Positions 16,902 through 24,825 of a DNA stretch of 48,213 nucleotides are shown one piece after another (position 1 is the first letter of the stretch; the number at the start of each line of letters is the position of its first letter). The notes under the pieces were generated by a model. It had not been told where the DNA came from, ran no database searches, and saw only the letters and a list, made by a program, of their open reading frames with translations. The position numbers and the translations under genes were made by a program. Origin of the DNA: a bacterium CPR1 (lineage in GTDB: Bacteria; Vulcanimicrobiota; Xenobia; Xenobiales; QWHO01); contig QWHO01000004.1 in the NCBI GenBank assembly GCA_021404945.1, positions 1 to 48,213 of the forward strand, given 5' to 3'.

Positions 16902-19034
16902 GTGGCCCGACGGATCCTGCTGGTAGAAGACGATGACCTGTTGCGCGGCAGCTTGAGCCTGCTGCTCGAGGAGGAGGGCTACCAGGTGACGGCCGCCGAG
17001 TCGGCCGCCCGGGCCCTGGAGGCGGCCAGCGACTGCGCCTTCGACCTGGTCATCACCGACGTTCGCATGCCCGGCATGAGCGGCATCTCCATGCTGCGCC
17101 AGATGCGCCAGACCGCCCCCGAGACCCGGGCCGTGGTGATCACCGGCTTTGCCGACTTCGAGACCCCGGTGGAGGCATTCCGCCTGCAGGTGGACGACTT
17201 CCTCACCAAGCCCTTCGATGAGGAGACTTTTTTGAAGGCGGTGGGGCGCGCCCTGGAGTGGCTCGACCGCCAGGCCTGGTGGCGGGCCAGCCAGGAGCGC
17301 AGCTACCGCGACAGCCTGGCCCTGTGGGAGTGGAGTCTGCTCTCCCTGGCACCCGATCGTGAGGCGGCTCTGCGCCGTCGCGAGCTGGCGCGACGGGTGG
17401 GGAGCCTGTCCGGCCTGCAGGGCGAGGAGCTGGAGGCGCTCTCCTGGGCCGCCCTGCTCACGGCCGTGGCCGGCGGAGCCACCCTGCTCCATGGGCTGGA
17501 GCGCTGCCGGGAGCTGCTCTCGCAGGACCCGGCCGACCGTCAGGGATGGGAGCATCGCTCCACCCTGAAGCTGGCCGAGCGAGCCCTGCAGCTCTCCGAG
17601 GCCGAGCCGATCCTGGCGGCGGTGGCTCGCTACGATGCCCTGGCCCATCCGGCCGATGCCTCTCTGGGACTGTCGCGTCAGGAGTGCCTCCAGATGCTGG
17701 AGGCTCCGAGCGAGTTGCGCGAGCGCCTCGAGCAGGCCCTCAGCGGGGGGGCCGTGGAGAGCCCGCCCGAGGAGCCCCCCAGCGGGGCCGCGGGGCTGGC
17801 GTTGACCTACCTGGCTGCGGGCCAGCCCGAGCTGGCTCGCCAGACGCTGGAGACGCTCCCCAACCCTTCCGCCCCGGCCCGGCTCTGCCTCGGCACGGCC
17901 AGGCTGGCCTGCGGCGATGCCGCCGGAGCCATCGAGCAGGGCCGTCTGGCCCTGGAGAGGGTCGGGTCGCGGCTGGCCCGGGCCGATACCCTGGCCCTGC
18001 TGGGCGCGGCCCGGCTGGCGGCGGGGGAGGTCGCTCCGGGCGAGGCCGACCTGGAGCAGGCCGCCCGGCTCTATGAGGGAGCGGCCCGAGGAGCCGTGCG
18101 GGTCCGCCTGCTGCGGGCCTGGGGCTACCAGCTGGCAGGCTCCAAGCAAGCCCCCTCGGCGGTGGAGGAGCTGTTGGACAAAGCTGAGGGGCTGGAGTGG
18201 GCCCTCCTGCGCGAGCGCTGGCTCACCCAGCGAGTGCTGGGAGCGTCCAGCTTGCACCGGGCCACCGAGATGCTGGCCCGACTGCGCCTGGGTCCGCCGG
18301 CCGAGCCCCCGGCCGCGCTGGAGGTGGAGGGGCTGGGCCCGCTGCGCATCCGCTATCAGGGCCGCGAGATCAAAGAGCAAGATTGGAAGACCTCCAAGAG
18401 CCGGGCCCTTTTCCTGGTGCTGCTGCTTCACGGTGGAACCGAGGTGCCGGACGAGCGCTTGACCGACCTCTTCTGGTCGGAGTTGGAGGGGGATCGCGCC
18501 CAGGCCAATCTGTACTCGGCCCTGACCTACATCCGGCGGGCCCTGGGCGAAGGGGATCTGGTGCAGCACCGACGCGGGCGCTGCCGCTTCAACACCGATC
18601 TGTCCCACCGGGTCGACTTCCTCGACTTCGAGCGCGAGGTCAAGGCCGGTCGCCTCCAGCAGGCGCTGGACCTGTACCGGGGCGATTTGCTGGAGAACCT
18701 CCAGGAAGACTGGATTCGCCCCTACCGCCGCCGCCTGCGCGAGCTGGCCGTGCGGGCCCTGGAGGGCCTGCTGGCCCAGGCCGCGGGCCAGGACGACCGC
18801 CTGCTTTCGCTGGCCGAGCAGCTTCTCTCGGTGGACCGCTGTCACCAGGGTGCCTACCAGGAGCTGATGCGCCTCTGGGCCCGGGCCGGCCAGCCCGAGC
18901 GGGTGGCCCGCCTCTACTGGGCCTGCCAGGAAGCCCTGGCCGAGGAGCTGCAGCTGGCTCCCAGCGCCGAGACCACCCGGCTCTTCCAGGAGCTGACCGC
19001 TCAGTCAAGGATTTCCCAAGGATCCTCTCAGTAG
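16902..19034 (+). CDS. Response regulator with receiver, helical and SARP-type DNA-binding/BTAD domains
   Basis: The 710-residue protein starts with a receiver domain: acidic residues in LLVEDDD, phospho-acceptor D53 in ITDVRMPG, and K103 in LTKPF. A long helical, TPR-like middle region spans about residues 120-465. Residues about 470-560 resemble an OmpR/SARP winged helix (LGPLRIRYQGREI, then DLFWSELEGDRAQANLYSAL), and about 560-690 the bacterial transcriptional activator domain (RVDFLDFEREVKAGR, AYQELMRLWARAG). It would be the transcriptional output of the upstream kinase pair. GTG 16902 is taken because the receiver begins directly after it. SARP proteins normally lack a receiver, which makes this architecture uncommon. 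Target promoters are not evident in the window. Confidence 0.85.
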   Translation: MARRILLVEDDDLLRGSLSLLLEEEGYQVTAAESAARALEAASDCAFDLVITDVRMPGMSGISMLRQMRQTAPETRAVVITGFADFETPVEAFRLQVDDFLTKPFDEETFLKAVGRALEWLDRQAWWRASQERSYRDSLALWEWSLLSLAPDREAALRRRELARRVGSLSGLQGEELEALSWAALLTAVAGGATLLHGLERCRELLSQDPADRQGWEHRSTLKLAERALQLSEAEPILAAVARYDALAHPADASLGLSRQECLQMLEAPSELRERLEQALSGGAVESPPEEPPSGAAGLALTYLAAGQPELARQTLETLPNPSAPARLCLGTARLACGDAAGAIEQGRLALERVGSRLARADTLALLGAARLAAGEVAPGEADLEQAARLYEGAARGAVRVRLLRAWGYQLAGSKQAPSAVEELLDKAEGLEWALLRERWLTQRVLGASSLHRATEMLARLRLGPPAEPPAALEVEGLGPLRIRYQGREIKEQDWKTSKSRALFLVLLLHGGTEVPDERLTDLFWSELEGDRAQANLYSALTYIRRALGEGDLVQHRRGRCRFNTDLSHRVDFLDFEREVKAGRLQQALDLYRGDLLENLQEDWIRPYRRRLRELAVRALEGLLAQAAGQDDRLLSLAEQLLSVDRCHQGAYQELMRLWARAGQPERVARLYWACQEALAEELQLAPSAETTRLFQELTAQSRISQGSSQ

Positions 19035-19086
19035 CCTCCAAGTCAGATAGCTTACTCTGATCGGGATGACCAGAGAGGAGCGGGTG

Positions 19087-19479
19087 ATGGAGGAGTTGAG
19101 GATCGTGAACGGGGGCCTGGTCGAATCCACTTCGGACCTGCGTTTCCTGGCCGAGCGCACCCGCGAGGTGCTGGCCAGCGAGGCCGTGCTCGAGCGCCGC
19201 AAAGCCCGCCTTCAGGCCCGCCTGCAGCGCGCCTCGCGCTGGCTCGACCAGCTGAGAATGGCCGCCCTTCTGGCCCTGGCCGCCGGCGTGGCCGGCCTGT
19301 GGCCGGTCGCCCTCTGGGTCATCTCGGGCTGCTCCGCGGCCGCGCTGGGGATCTCCCTCTGGCGCCAGAGCTGGGAGGAGGCCCTGGATCGGGTCCAGCG
19401 GCGGGCAGACCTGTGCCGTGTCGAGTTGTGGCACCTCAAGTGCCGGGAGATCTACGTTCCTTTGCCCTCGCGGCGCTGA
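19087..19479 (+). CDS. Small two-helix membrane protein of unknown function
   Basis: The 130-residue protein has a charged helical N-terminus, a hydrophobic hairpin (MAALLALAAGVAGLW and VALWVISGCSAAALGI) and a charged C-terminus containing two cysteines. I do not recognise a family. AGAGGAG at 19074-19080 sits six bases ahead of ATG 19087, which fixes that start over ATG 19066. It follows the regulator gene by about 50 bases and may be co-transcribed with the signalling operon. A perfect hairpin at 19525-19555 closes the unit. Confidence 0.65.
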   Translation: MEELRIVNGGLVESTSDLRFLAERTREVLASEAVLERRKARLQARLQRASRWLDQLRMAALLALAAGVAGLWPVALWVISGCSAAALGISLWRQSWEEALDRVQRRADLCRVELWHLKCREIYVPLPSRR

Positions 19480-19524
19480 CCTGAGGCCCGGGTGTCCTGG
19501 ACCCTCCTGGGATGCAGAACCGGC

Positions 19525-19555
19525 TGTGGTGGCGAAGCCATGCTTCGCCACCACA
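19525..19555. terminator. Perfect 14-bp hairpin between convergent genes
   Basis: TGTGGTGGCGAAGC and GCTTCGCCACCACA pair perfectly around a CAT loop. It lies between the ends of the small membrane protein gene and the leftward Rid gene, where a bidirectional terminator would be expected. There is no U run on the plus strand, so it could also be a REP-like palindrome. Confidence 0.5.
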
Positions 19556-19576
19556 TAGGGGCTTGCGGCTGGACTT

Positions 19577-19969
19577 TTAGAGAACGGCCGTCGCTTCGAG
19601 CTCGACCCTGGCCCCTTCCTCGAGCAAGGCTTTCACTTCCACCAGGGTCATGGCCGGATAGTGTCGGCCCATGCGAGCGCGATAGACTTGCCCCACTTGC
19701 TTGGAAGCGGCTGAATACTCCCGATGGTCGGTGACGTAGATGGTCAGGCGGGCTACGTTCTCAGCCTGGCCCCCGGCGGCCTTCACCACCTCGAGCAGGT
19801 TTGCCAGCGCCTGGTCGAACTGGGTGGCGAAGTCGTCGCTCACGATCTGGCTGTCTCGATTCCAGGCCACCTGGCCTGCCACGAACAAAAGACGGCCAGC
19901 CGGGGTCAGGATTCCGTTGGAATAGCCACGCGGCGCGGCCACAGATTCGGGATTGACCGGGGTCAACAT
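19577..19969 (-). CDS. Rid-family protein lacking the deaminase arginine
   Basis: The 130-residue protein of the RidA/YjgF/YER057c fold has the intact C-terminal strand (ARVELEATAV). Where true RidA imine deaminases have PAR, this protein has YPAMTLVEV, so the arginine that binds the substrate carboxylate is missing. It is therefore one of the Rid subfamilies whose activity is not the classical 2-aminoacrylate hydrolysis. AGGAGG five bases ahead of ATG 19969 fixes the start. It is the last gene of the leftward catabolic operon, 12 bases after the mutase large subunit, so it probably serves the pathway. Confidence 0.85.
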   Translation of the reverse strand: MLTPVNPESVAAPRGYSNGILTPAGRLLFVAGQVAWNRDSQIVSDDFATQFDQALANLLEVVKAAGGQAENVARLTIYVTDHREYSAASKQVGQVYRARMGRHYPAMTLVEVKALLEEGARVELEATAVL

Positions 19970-19981
19970 GGAAGCCTCCTG

Positions 19982-21574
19982 TTAGAAAAGTATGGGCTCG
20001 CGATAACGGCCGAAGACCTCCACCAGTCGGCGAGTGATCTCGCCCACCGAGGCATAGGCGCGCACCGCCTCGAGCACCGCGGGCATCAGGTTGGTACCCG
20101 AGCGGGCCGCCTCATCCACGGCTGCCAGGGCCTGGTCGACCTGTCGCTGGTCGCGCTCACGGCGCACCTGGCGCAGGCGCTCGATTTGCTCGAGAGCTTT
20201 CTGCTCATCGTGGAGGTGGAGATCGACCCGGGGCTCTTCGGCCTCGATACGATAGCAGTTCACGCCCACCTTGCGCCGCTGGCCCGACTCCAGCTCTCGA
20301 TGGCTGCGGTAGGCGCAGGCGGACACGGCGGCCTGAATCGCGCCCTGCTCGATCTGGCTGACGATGCCCCCGGCTCGATCGACCTCGTTCATCACCTCGC
20401 GGATGCGAGCGCGCATCTCGTTGGTCAGCGTCTCGACGTAGAAGGAGCCGCCCAGGGGGTCCACCGTATCGCAGAGGCCCATCTCTTCGACCAGGATCTG
20501 CATGGTACGCAGGGAGATCAGGGCCGAATGCTCGGTCGGAATGGTGTAGGCCTCGTCATAGGAGCAGAGAGCCATGGTCTGAGTTCCTGACAGCGCGCTG
20601 ATCAGGGCGTAGTAAGCCCCTCGCACGATGTTGTTCTCGGGTTGCTCGATGGTCAGGCCGCCGCCGCCGCCGCCGGCGATCATGCGAAGCCACATCGAGC
20701 GTGGATCTCGGGCGCCGTATTCGTCGCGTAGAATTCTGGCCCAAAGGCCCCGGCCTGCGCGGAATTTCGCGACTTGCTCGAAGAGATTGCCAAACACGTT
20801 GAAATTGAACGACAGCCGGGGAGCGAACTCGTCGATGGCCACTCCTCGGCGCAGGACCTCATCGATGTAGGCGCGGGCAATGCAGAAGGCATAGGCGATC
20901 TCCTGCACCGGGTCGGCTCCCGATTCGCGGATGTGATAGCCGCACACGCTGACGGGGCTGTAGAGGGGGGCATGGCGAGCACAGTACTCGATCGTGTCCC
21001 CCACGAGACGCACCGAGGGTATGACCGGAAAGATCCAGGTGCCCCGGCCGATGAACTCCTTGAGGATATCGTTCTGGGCCGTGCCGCGCAGGCGCTTGAG
21101 GTCGTAGCCCCGGTTCTCGGCCATGGCCAGATACATGGCGATGGCCACCACCGCCGAGCCGTTGACGGTCAGCGAGACGGTGATGCGCTCCAGGTCGATG
21201 CCCGCAAAGGCGATCTCGAAGTCGCGCAGGGTATCGACGGCCATACCGACGCGTCCCACCTCGCCTTCAGCCAGCGGATCGTCAGAGTCCAGGCCAATCT
21301 GGGTGGGCAGGTCGAAGGCCACGTTGAGGCCGGTCTGTCCCTGGGAAAGGAGGTAGTGAAACCGCTGGTTGGTGGCCTGAGCATCACCGAACCCGGCGTA
21401 CTGGCGCATGGTCCAGGGGCTCTTGCGATACATCTCGCGATGGATGCCCCGGGTGAATGGGAACTCGCCCGGCAGACCTAACTCGTCGAGCCCGCCGCTG
21501 GCTTCGACCTCTCGGGCCGTGTAGACCGGCTCGATCTCGATTCCGGACTCGTTGAGGATGCGTTTGGGACTCAC
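19982..21574 (-). CDS. B12-dependent acyl-CoA mutase, large (catalytic) subunit, methylmalonyl-CoA mutase type
   Basis: The 530-residue protein is the TIM-barrel subunit of the methylmalonyl-CoA mutase family without its own B12 domain, which is encoded next door (21575-21982). TMRQYAGFG carries the tyrosine (Y59, equivalent to Y89 of the Propionibacterium enzyme) and DILKEFIGRGTW the arginine (R177, equivalent to R207) that bind a substrate carboxylate. Isobutyryl-CoA mutases have Phe and Gln there. The substrate should therefore carry a free carboxylate, as succinyl/methylmalonyl-CoA or a phenylsuccinyl-CoA derivative does. The GTG start follows the small-subunit TGA directly. In this cluster the likely reaction is 2-(2-aminophenyl)succinyl-CoA to (2-aminobenzyl)malonyl-CoA; this is inferred from neighbours, and ordinary methylmalonyl-CoA mutase is the alternative. 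Confidence 0.85.
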   Translation of the reverse strand: MSPKRILNESGIEIEPVYTAREVEASGGLDELGLPGEFPFTRGIHREMYRKSPWTMRQYAGFGDAQATNQRFHYLLSQGQTGLNVAFDLPTQIGLDSDDPLAEGEVGRVGMAVDTLRDFEIAFAGIDLERITVSLTVNGSAVVAIAMYLAMAENRGYDLKRLRGTAQNDILKEFIGRGTWIFPVIPSVRLVGDTIEYCARHAPLYSPVSVCGYHIRESGADPVQEIAYAFCIARAYIDEVLRRGVAIDEFAPRLSFNFNVFGNLFEQVAKFRAGRGLWARILRDEYGARDPRSMWLRMIAGGGGGGLTIEQPENNIVRGAYYALISALSGTQTMALCSYDEAYTIPTEHSALISLRTMQILVEEMGLCDTVDPLGGSFYVETLTNEMRARIREVMNEVDRAGGIVSQIEQGAIQAAVSACAYRSHRELESGQRRKVGVNCYRIEAEEPRVDLHLHDEQKALEQIERLRQVRRERDQRQVDQALAAVDEAARSGTNLMPAVLEAVRAYASVGEITRRLVEVFGRYREPILF

Positions 21575-21982
21575 TCAGCCCACCCTCTCTGGCGCTCGGG
21601 CTCGCAGAAAATCGACGATGGCCTCGAGCCGGCTGCCGGTCGGGAAGACCTCGGCCACCCCCAGTTCCTTGAGGGCCTGTCGGTCGGCCGCAGGGATGTT
21701 GCCCCCGACCACCCACAGGCGGTCGGCCAGCCCATTCTCGTCCATCAGGCGACGAAGCTTGCGGCAGATGCTCAGGTGCGAGCCCGACAGGATCGAAAGG
21801 CCGATGACGTCGACATCCTCGTCGACGGCGGCCCGGACGATCTCTTCGGGAGTCTTGCGAAGACCGGTGTAGAGCACCTCGAAACCCGCCTCGATCAGGC
21901 CGCGGACGACGATCTTGGCTCCCTGGTCGTGTCCATCGAGCCCGGGCTTGGCCAGCAGGATGCGCAGGCGGGGAGTGCTCAC
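21575..21982 (-). CDS. B12-binding small subunit of the acyl-CoA mutase
   Basis: The 135-residue protein is a single cobalamin-binding domain. AKPGLDGHDQGAK holds the D16-x-H18-x2-G21 motif, with H18 as lower cobalt ligand, and LSILSGSH and VVGGNIP are the usual nucleotide-tail contacts. It pairs with the separate large subunit encoded immediately downstream, an arrangement shared with archaeal methylmalonyl-CoA mutases and with the IaaGH-type mutase. The GTG start overlaps the TGA of the acyl-CoA dehydrogenase gene (GTGA), so translation is coupled. Confidence 0.92.
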   Translation of the reverse strand: MSTPRLRILLAKPGLDGHDQGAKIVVRGLIEAGFEVLYTGLRKTPEEIVRAAVDEDVDVIGLSILSGSHLSICRKLRRLMDENGLADRLWVVGGNIPAADRQALKELGVAEVFPTGSRLEAIVDFLRARAPERVG

Positions 21983-23112
21983 GGATTGCCCAGCCCGCGC
22001 GCGATCGAAAGCTTCAACATCTCGCTCGTACCGCCGCCGATCAGGGTGAAGCGGACGTCACGCAGGTAGCGTTGGATCGGATACTCCATGGCAAAACCAT
22101 AGGAAGCCAGAATCCGGGCGGCCCGGTCACAGACATCGGCCGCTGCCTCGCTGGCGAAGAGCTTGGCCATGGCGGCCCGTTCCTGGGTCAGCCGTCCCTG
22201 ATCGAAGAGCCAGGCGGCCGAGCGCACGAGCAGCGTGGCCGCCTCCAGTGAGGTCGCCATGTCGGCCAGGTGGGCCCCGATGGCCTGAAAACGGTTGATG
22301 GGCTGGCCGAACTGGCGGCGCTGGCCGGCGTATTTCCGGGCGTAGTGCAGGGCCGCCCGGCCCACCCCCAGGGCCAGCGCACCGGTGAGAACGCGAATCT
22401 GGCTCAGCACTTCCCGCAGGTGCTTGTCTGCCACTCCCTCATCGCCCAGGCGACGGGACTCGCTGACGAGGCAGCCGTCCAGGGAGACCTCCGAGGTCGG
22501 CAGACCTCGCACGCCGAGCTTGTGGATGGCTCGACCGATGGCGAGCCCCGGGTCCGATCGCTCGACGAGAAAGAACGTCAATTCGCGCTGCTCGCCGGCG
22601 CGGGCCAGGACGGTAAAAAAGTCGGCCAGGGGCGCCGAGGTGACCCAGGTCTTCTGACCGTCCAGCCGGTATCCACCCTCGACCCGGGTGGCCTTGGTGG
22701 TCAGGCTGAGCAGGTCCGACCCGGCATCGGGCTCGGTCATGCACAGGGCGCCGATCTTCTCGCCGCGCAGGGCGGGCTTGAGCAGGCTCTCGTGCAGCTC
22801 GGAGTCTCCCAGGGTGTGGAGGAAGTGGGTTCCCATCAGCGCCTGCATGGATGCGGCCGCGGCCAGAGAGAGCGAACCCCGGGCGACCTCCTCCAGAGCC
22901 AGGCACAGTGCCTGCAGCCCCAACCCCACTCCCCCCAGCGACTCGGGATAGCGAAGGCCGTAGAGACCCAGCTCGGCCAGTTTGCCGAAGAGATCGCGGG
23001 GGAACTCACCGGTCTCATCGATGGCCTGCGCCCGCGGCGCAACCTCATGATCGGAGAAGCGCGCGAAACTATCCTGGACGGCCCGCTCGTCCTCGGTGAG
23101 GTCGAAGTCCAT
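21979..23112 (-). CDS. Acyl-CoA dehydrogenase without the usual catalytic glutamate (candidate decarboxylating dehydrogenase)
   Basis: The 377-residue flavoprotein has the full acyl-CoA dehydrogenase fold: MTEPDAGSD and TWVTSA for FAD/substrate contacts, RRQFGQPI, and GGGTSEM at the C-terminus. The base in most family members is the Glu of YEGTSE, here G360. The alternative base of isovaleryl-CoA and long-chain enzymes aligns with I239 (SQIRV). Neither glutamate is present. A substrate that forms its alpha-carbanion by losing CO2, such as benzylmalonyl-CoA, needs no proton-abstracting base. Together with the adjacent mutase and hydantoinase-like genes, this points to an IaaF-like benzylmalonyl-CoA dehydrogenase; this is an inference. 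ATG 23112 immediately follows the HyuB stop. Confidence 0.85.
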   Translation of the reverse strand: MDFDLTEDERAVQDSFARFSDHEVAPRAQAIDETGEFPRDLFGKLAELGLYGLRYPESLGGVGLGLQALCLALEEVARGSLSLAAAASMQALMGTHFLHTLGDSELHESLLKPALRGEKIGALCMTEPDAGSDLLSLTTKATRVEGGYRLDGQKTWVTSAPLADFFTVLARAGEQRELTFFLVERSDPGLAIGRAIHKLGVRGLPTSEVSLDGCLVSESRRLGDEGVADKHLREVLSQIRVLTGALALGVGRAALHYARKYAGQRRQFGQPINRFQAIGAHLADMATSLEAATLLVRSAAWLFDQGRLTQERAAMAKLFASEAAADVCDRAARILASYGFAMEYPIQRYLRDVRFTLIGGGTSEMLKLSIARGLGNP

Positions 23113-24825
23113 TCAGCACTCCGTTCCCGGGGGCACCGGGATGGACCCCGGGTCTTCCAGGCCGTAGACCCCTCGGGCGGCCTCAAGCGAAATGACGCCA
23201 TTGCGGAGATCTTCTCTCACCCTGGCGCGGTCGCGCTGGAGGGGGTCGCCGTAGCCGCCTCCGCCGCCGGCGACCTGTTTGTAGAGCGTGCCTCGAGGCA
23301 CGCCCGTGGTGAGCGACTTGTTCCTGGGCACCACGGTGGTGCCATCGGGGTAGTCGAGCGAGATGAGGTTGAGCACGCCTGGATGCCCGCCCTCGAGCCC
23401 GAACGGGGGCTCGAAGTCGCCATCGCCGAAGACCACCACCTGGGTGTCGTCCGAGCCGATCTCCATGACCGTCTCCACGCCCAGACCGCCGCGCCATTGC
23501 CCGGCTCCGGCCGAGTCGCACAAGTACTCGTGCTGGATCAGGCGGTGAGGTGTCTGCTGCTCGAACATCTCGTAATCCTGATCGAGCACGCCTCCCGAGG
23601 CGTCGATCATGCCGATGTGGTCATAGCCATCGATGCCCTGCATGGCGCCCGAGCCACCCTTGAGCCCCATGAAGCCGATGTCCACGTAGCGGTCACGAGT
23701 GCGCGGGTCGATTCCGGTGGTGAGCGAGCAGAGCAGGTGATTCCACCCGGCTGTGACGCGGTCCGGCAGCACCGGGGCCAGAGCTTTCATGATGGCGTCG
23801 GCATTGGGTGGACACAGGTGGTTGCCAAAGGTGGTGGCCCTGGGGTAGGCGGCATTGAGGATGGTGCCCTCCGGGATGACGATCTCGATGGGTCTGAGCA
23901 TCCCTTCGTTGTGCGGGATCTTCGGATTGACCATCTGCAGGAAGGTCAGCAAGGTCGCCGAGGCGCTGGAGGCATAGGTGCCGTTCACAAACCCCTCGGT
24001 CTGAGGGTCGGTTCCGCTGTAGTCGAACCGGATGCGCCGGTCGCGAACCTCGACAGTCACCCGAATGGTGAACTTCGAACCCGGGGTGCGCCCGTCGTAG
24101 TAGACCGAGCCTTCCCCTCTATAGACGCCGGGCGGAATGGCTGCGATCTCGGCTTCCATGGCCCGGCAGGTGGCCTGGAAGAGAGCCTCCTTGTGAGCCT
24201 CGAAGCTTGCTCGACCGTACTTCTCCAGCAGTGCCAGCATTCGTCGCTCACCGACCCGCCCGGCCCCCATCTGCGCCCGCATGTCGTGCTCGACGATATC
24301 GAAGCGGATGTTGGAGAAAATCAGGTCCCACACGTCCTTGCGCAGCTTGCCTCGCTCGTAAACCTTCACGGGCGGGATGCGCAGCGCCTCTTGCCAGACC
24401 TCCACGGCGTTCGGGTTGTAGCCGCCAGCGACGGCTCCGCCGATATCCGCCTGGTGGCCCTTGACGGCCGTCCAGGCCACCAGGTCGTCGCCAAAGAACA
24501 CCGGAGTGTAGACGGCCACGTCGTTGTTCTGGTTGCCGAAGCTGAAGACGTCATTGTGGAAGATCACGTCTCCGGGATAGATCTCCTCGCCAAAATAGTC
24601 GACGATGTGCCGGCACACCGGGGCCAGGGAAAAAGCCAGGATGGGCAGATGCTCGGTCTGCTCGAGCATGTTGCCCTGGGCGTCATAGAGTCCGGTGACG
24701 AAATCCTTGGCCTCGCAGAGAATGGGAGAGCGCGTGGTCTTGGCCACGGACAGGCTCATCTCGTCGGTGATCGCTTTAAAGCAGCGGGCGTACACCGAAA
24801 GAAGGATGGGGTCAATCGCGCTCAT
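23113..24825 (-). CDS. hyuB: Hydantoinase B / oxoprolinase-type subunit (HyuB)
   Basis: The 570-residue protein is the B subunit of the ATP-dependent hydantoinase/5-oxoprolinase/acetone carboxylase family. It contains HPILAFSLAP-like, GDVIFHND, GHQADIGG, RFDYSGTDPQ, YPRATTFGNH and GAGQWRGG stretches typical of the family, and ends with VAGGGGGYGDPL. With HyuA it hydrolyses a cyclic amide bond at the cost of ATP. In the proposed pathway this would open the lactam ring of 2-oxoindole-3-acetate (or its CoA ester). The start ATG 24825 overlaps the HyuA TGA by four bases. Substrate is not readable from sequence; hydantoins or 5-oxoproline are alternatives. Confidence 0.92.
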   Translation of the reverse strand: MSAIDPILLSVYARCFKAITDEMSLSVAKTTRSPILCEAKDFVTGLYDAQGNMLEQTEHLPILAFSLAPVCRHIVDYFGEEIYPGDVIFHNDVFSFGNQNNDVAVYTPVFFGDDLVAWTAVKGHQADIGGAVAGGYNPNAVEVWQEALRIPPVKVYERGKLRKDVWDLIFSNIRFDIVEHDMRAQMGAGRVGERRMLALLEKYGRASFEAHKEALFQATCRAMEAEIAAIPPGVYRGEGSVYYDGRTPGSKFTIRVTVEVRDRRIRFDYSGTDPQTEGFVNGTYASSASATLLTFLQMVNPKIPHNEGMLRPIEIVIPEGTILNAAYPRATTFGNHLCPPNADAIMKALAPVLPDRVTAGWNHLLCSLTTGIDPRTRDRYVDIGFMGLKGGSGAMQGIDGYDHIGMIDASGGVLDQDYEMFEQQTPHRLIQHEYLCDSAGAGQWRGGLGVETVMEIGSDDTQVVVFGDGDFEPPFGLEGGHPGVLNLISLDYPDGTTVVPRNKSLTTGVPRGTLYKQVAGGGGGYGDPLQRDRARVREDLRNGVISLEAARGVYGLEDPGSIPVPPGTEC

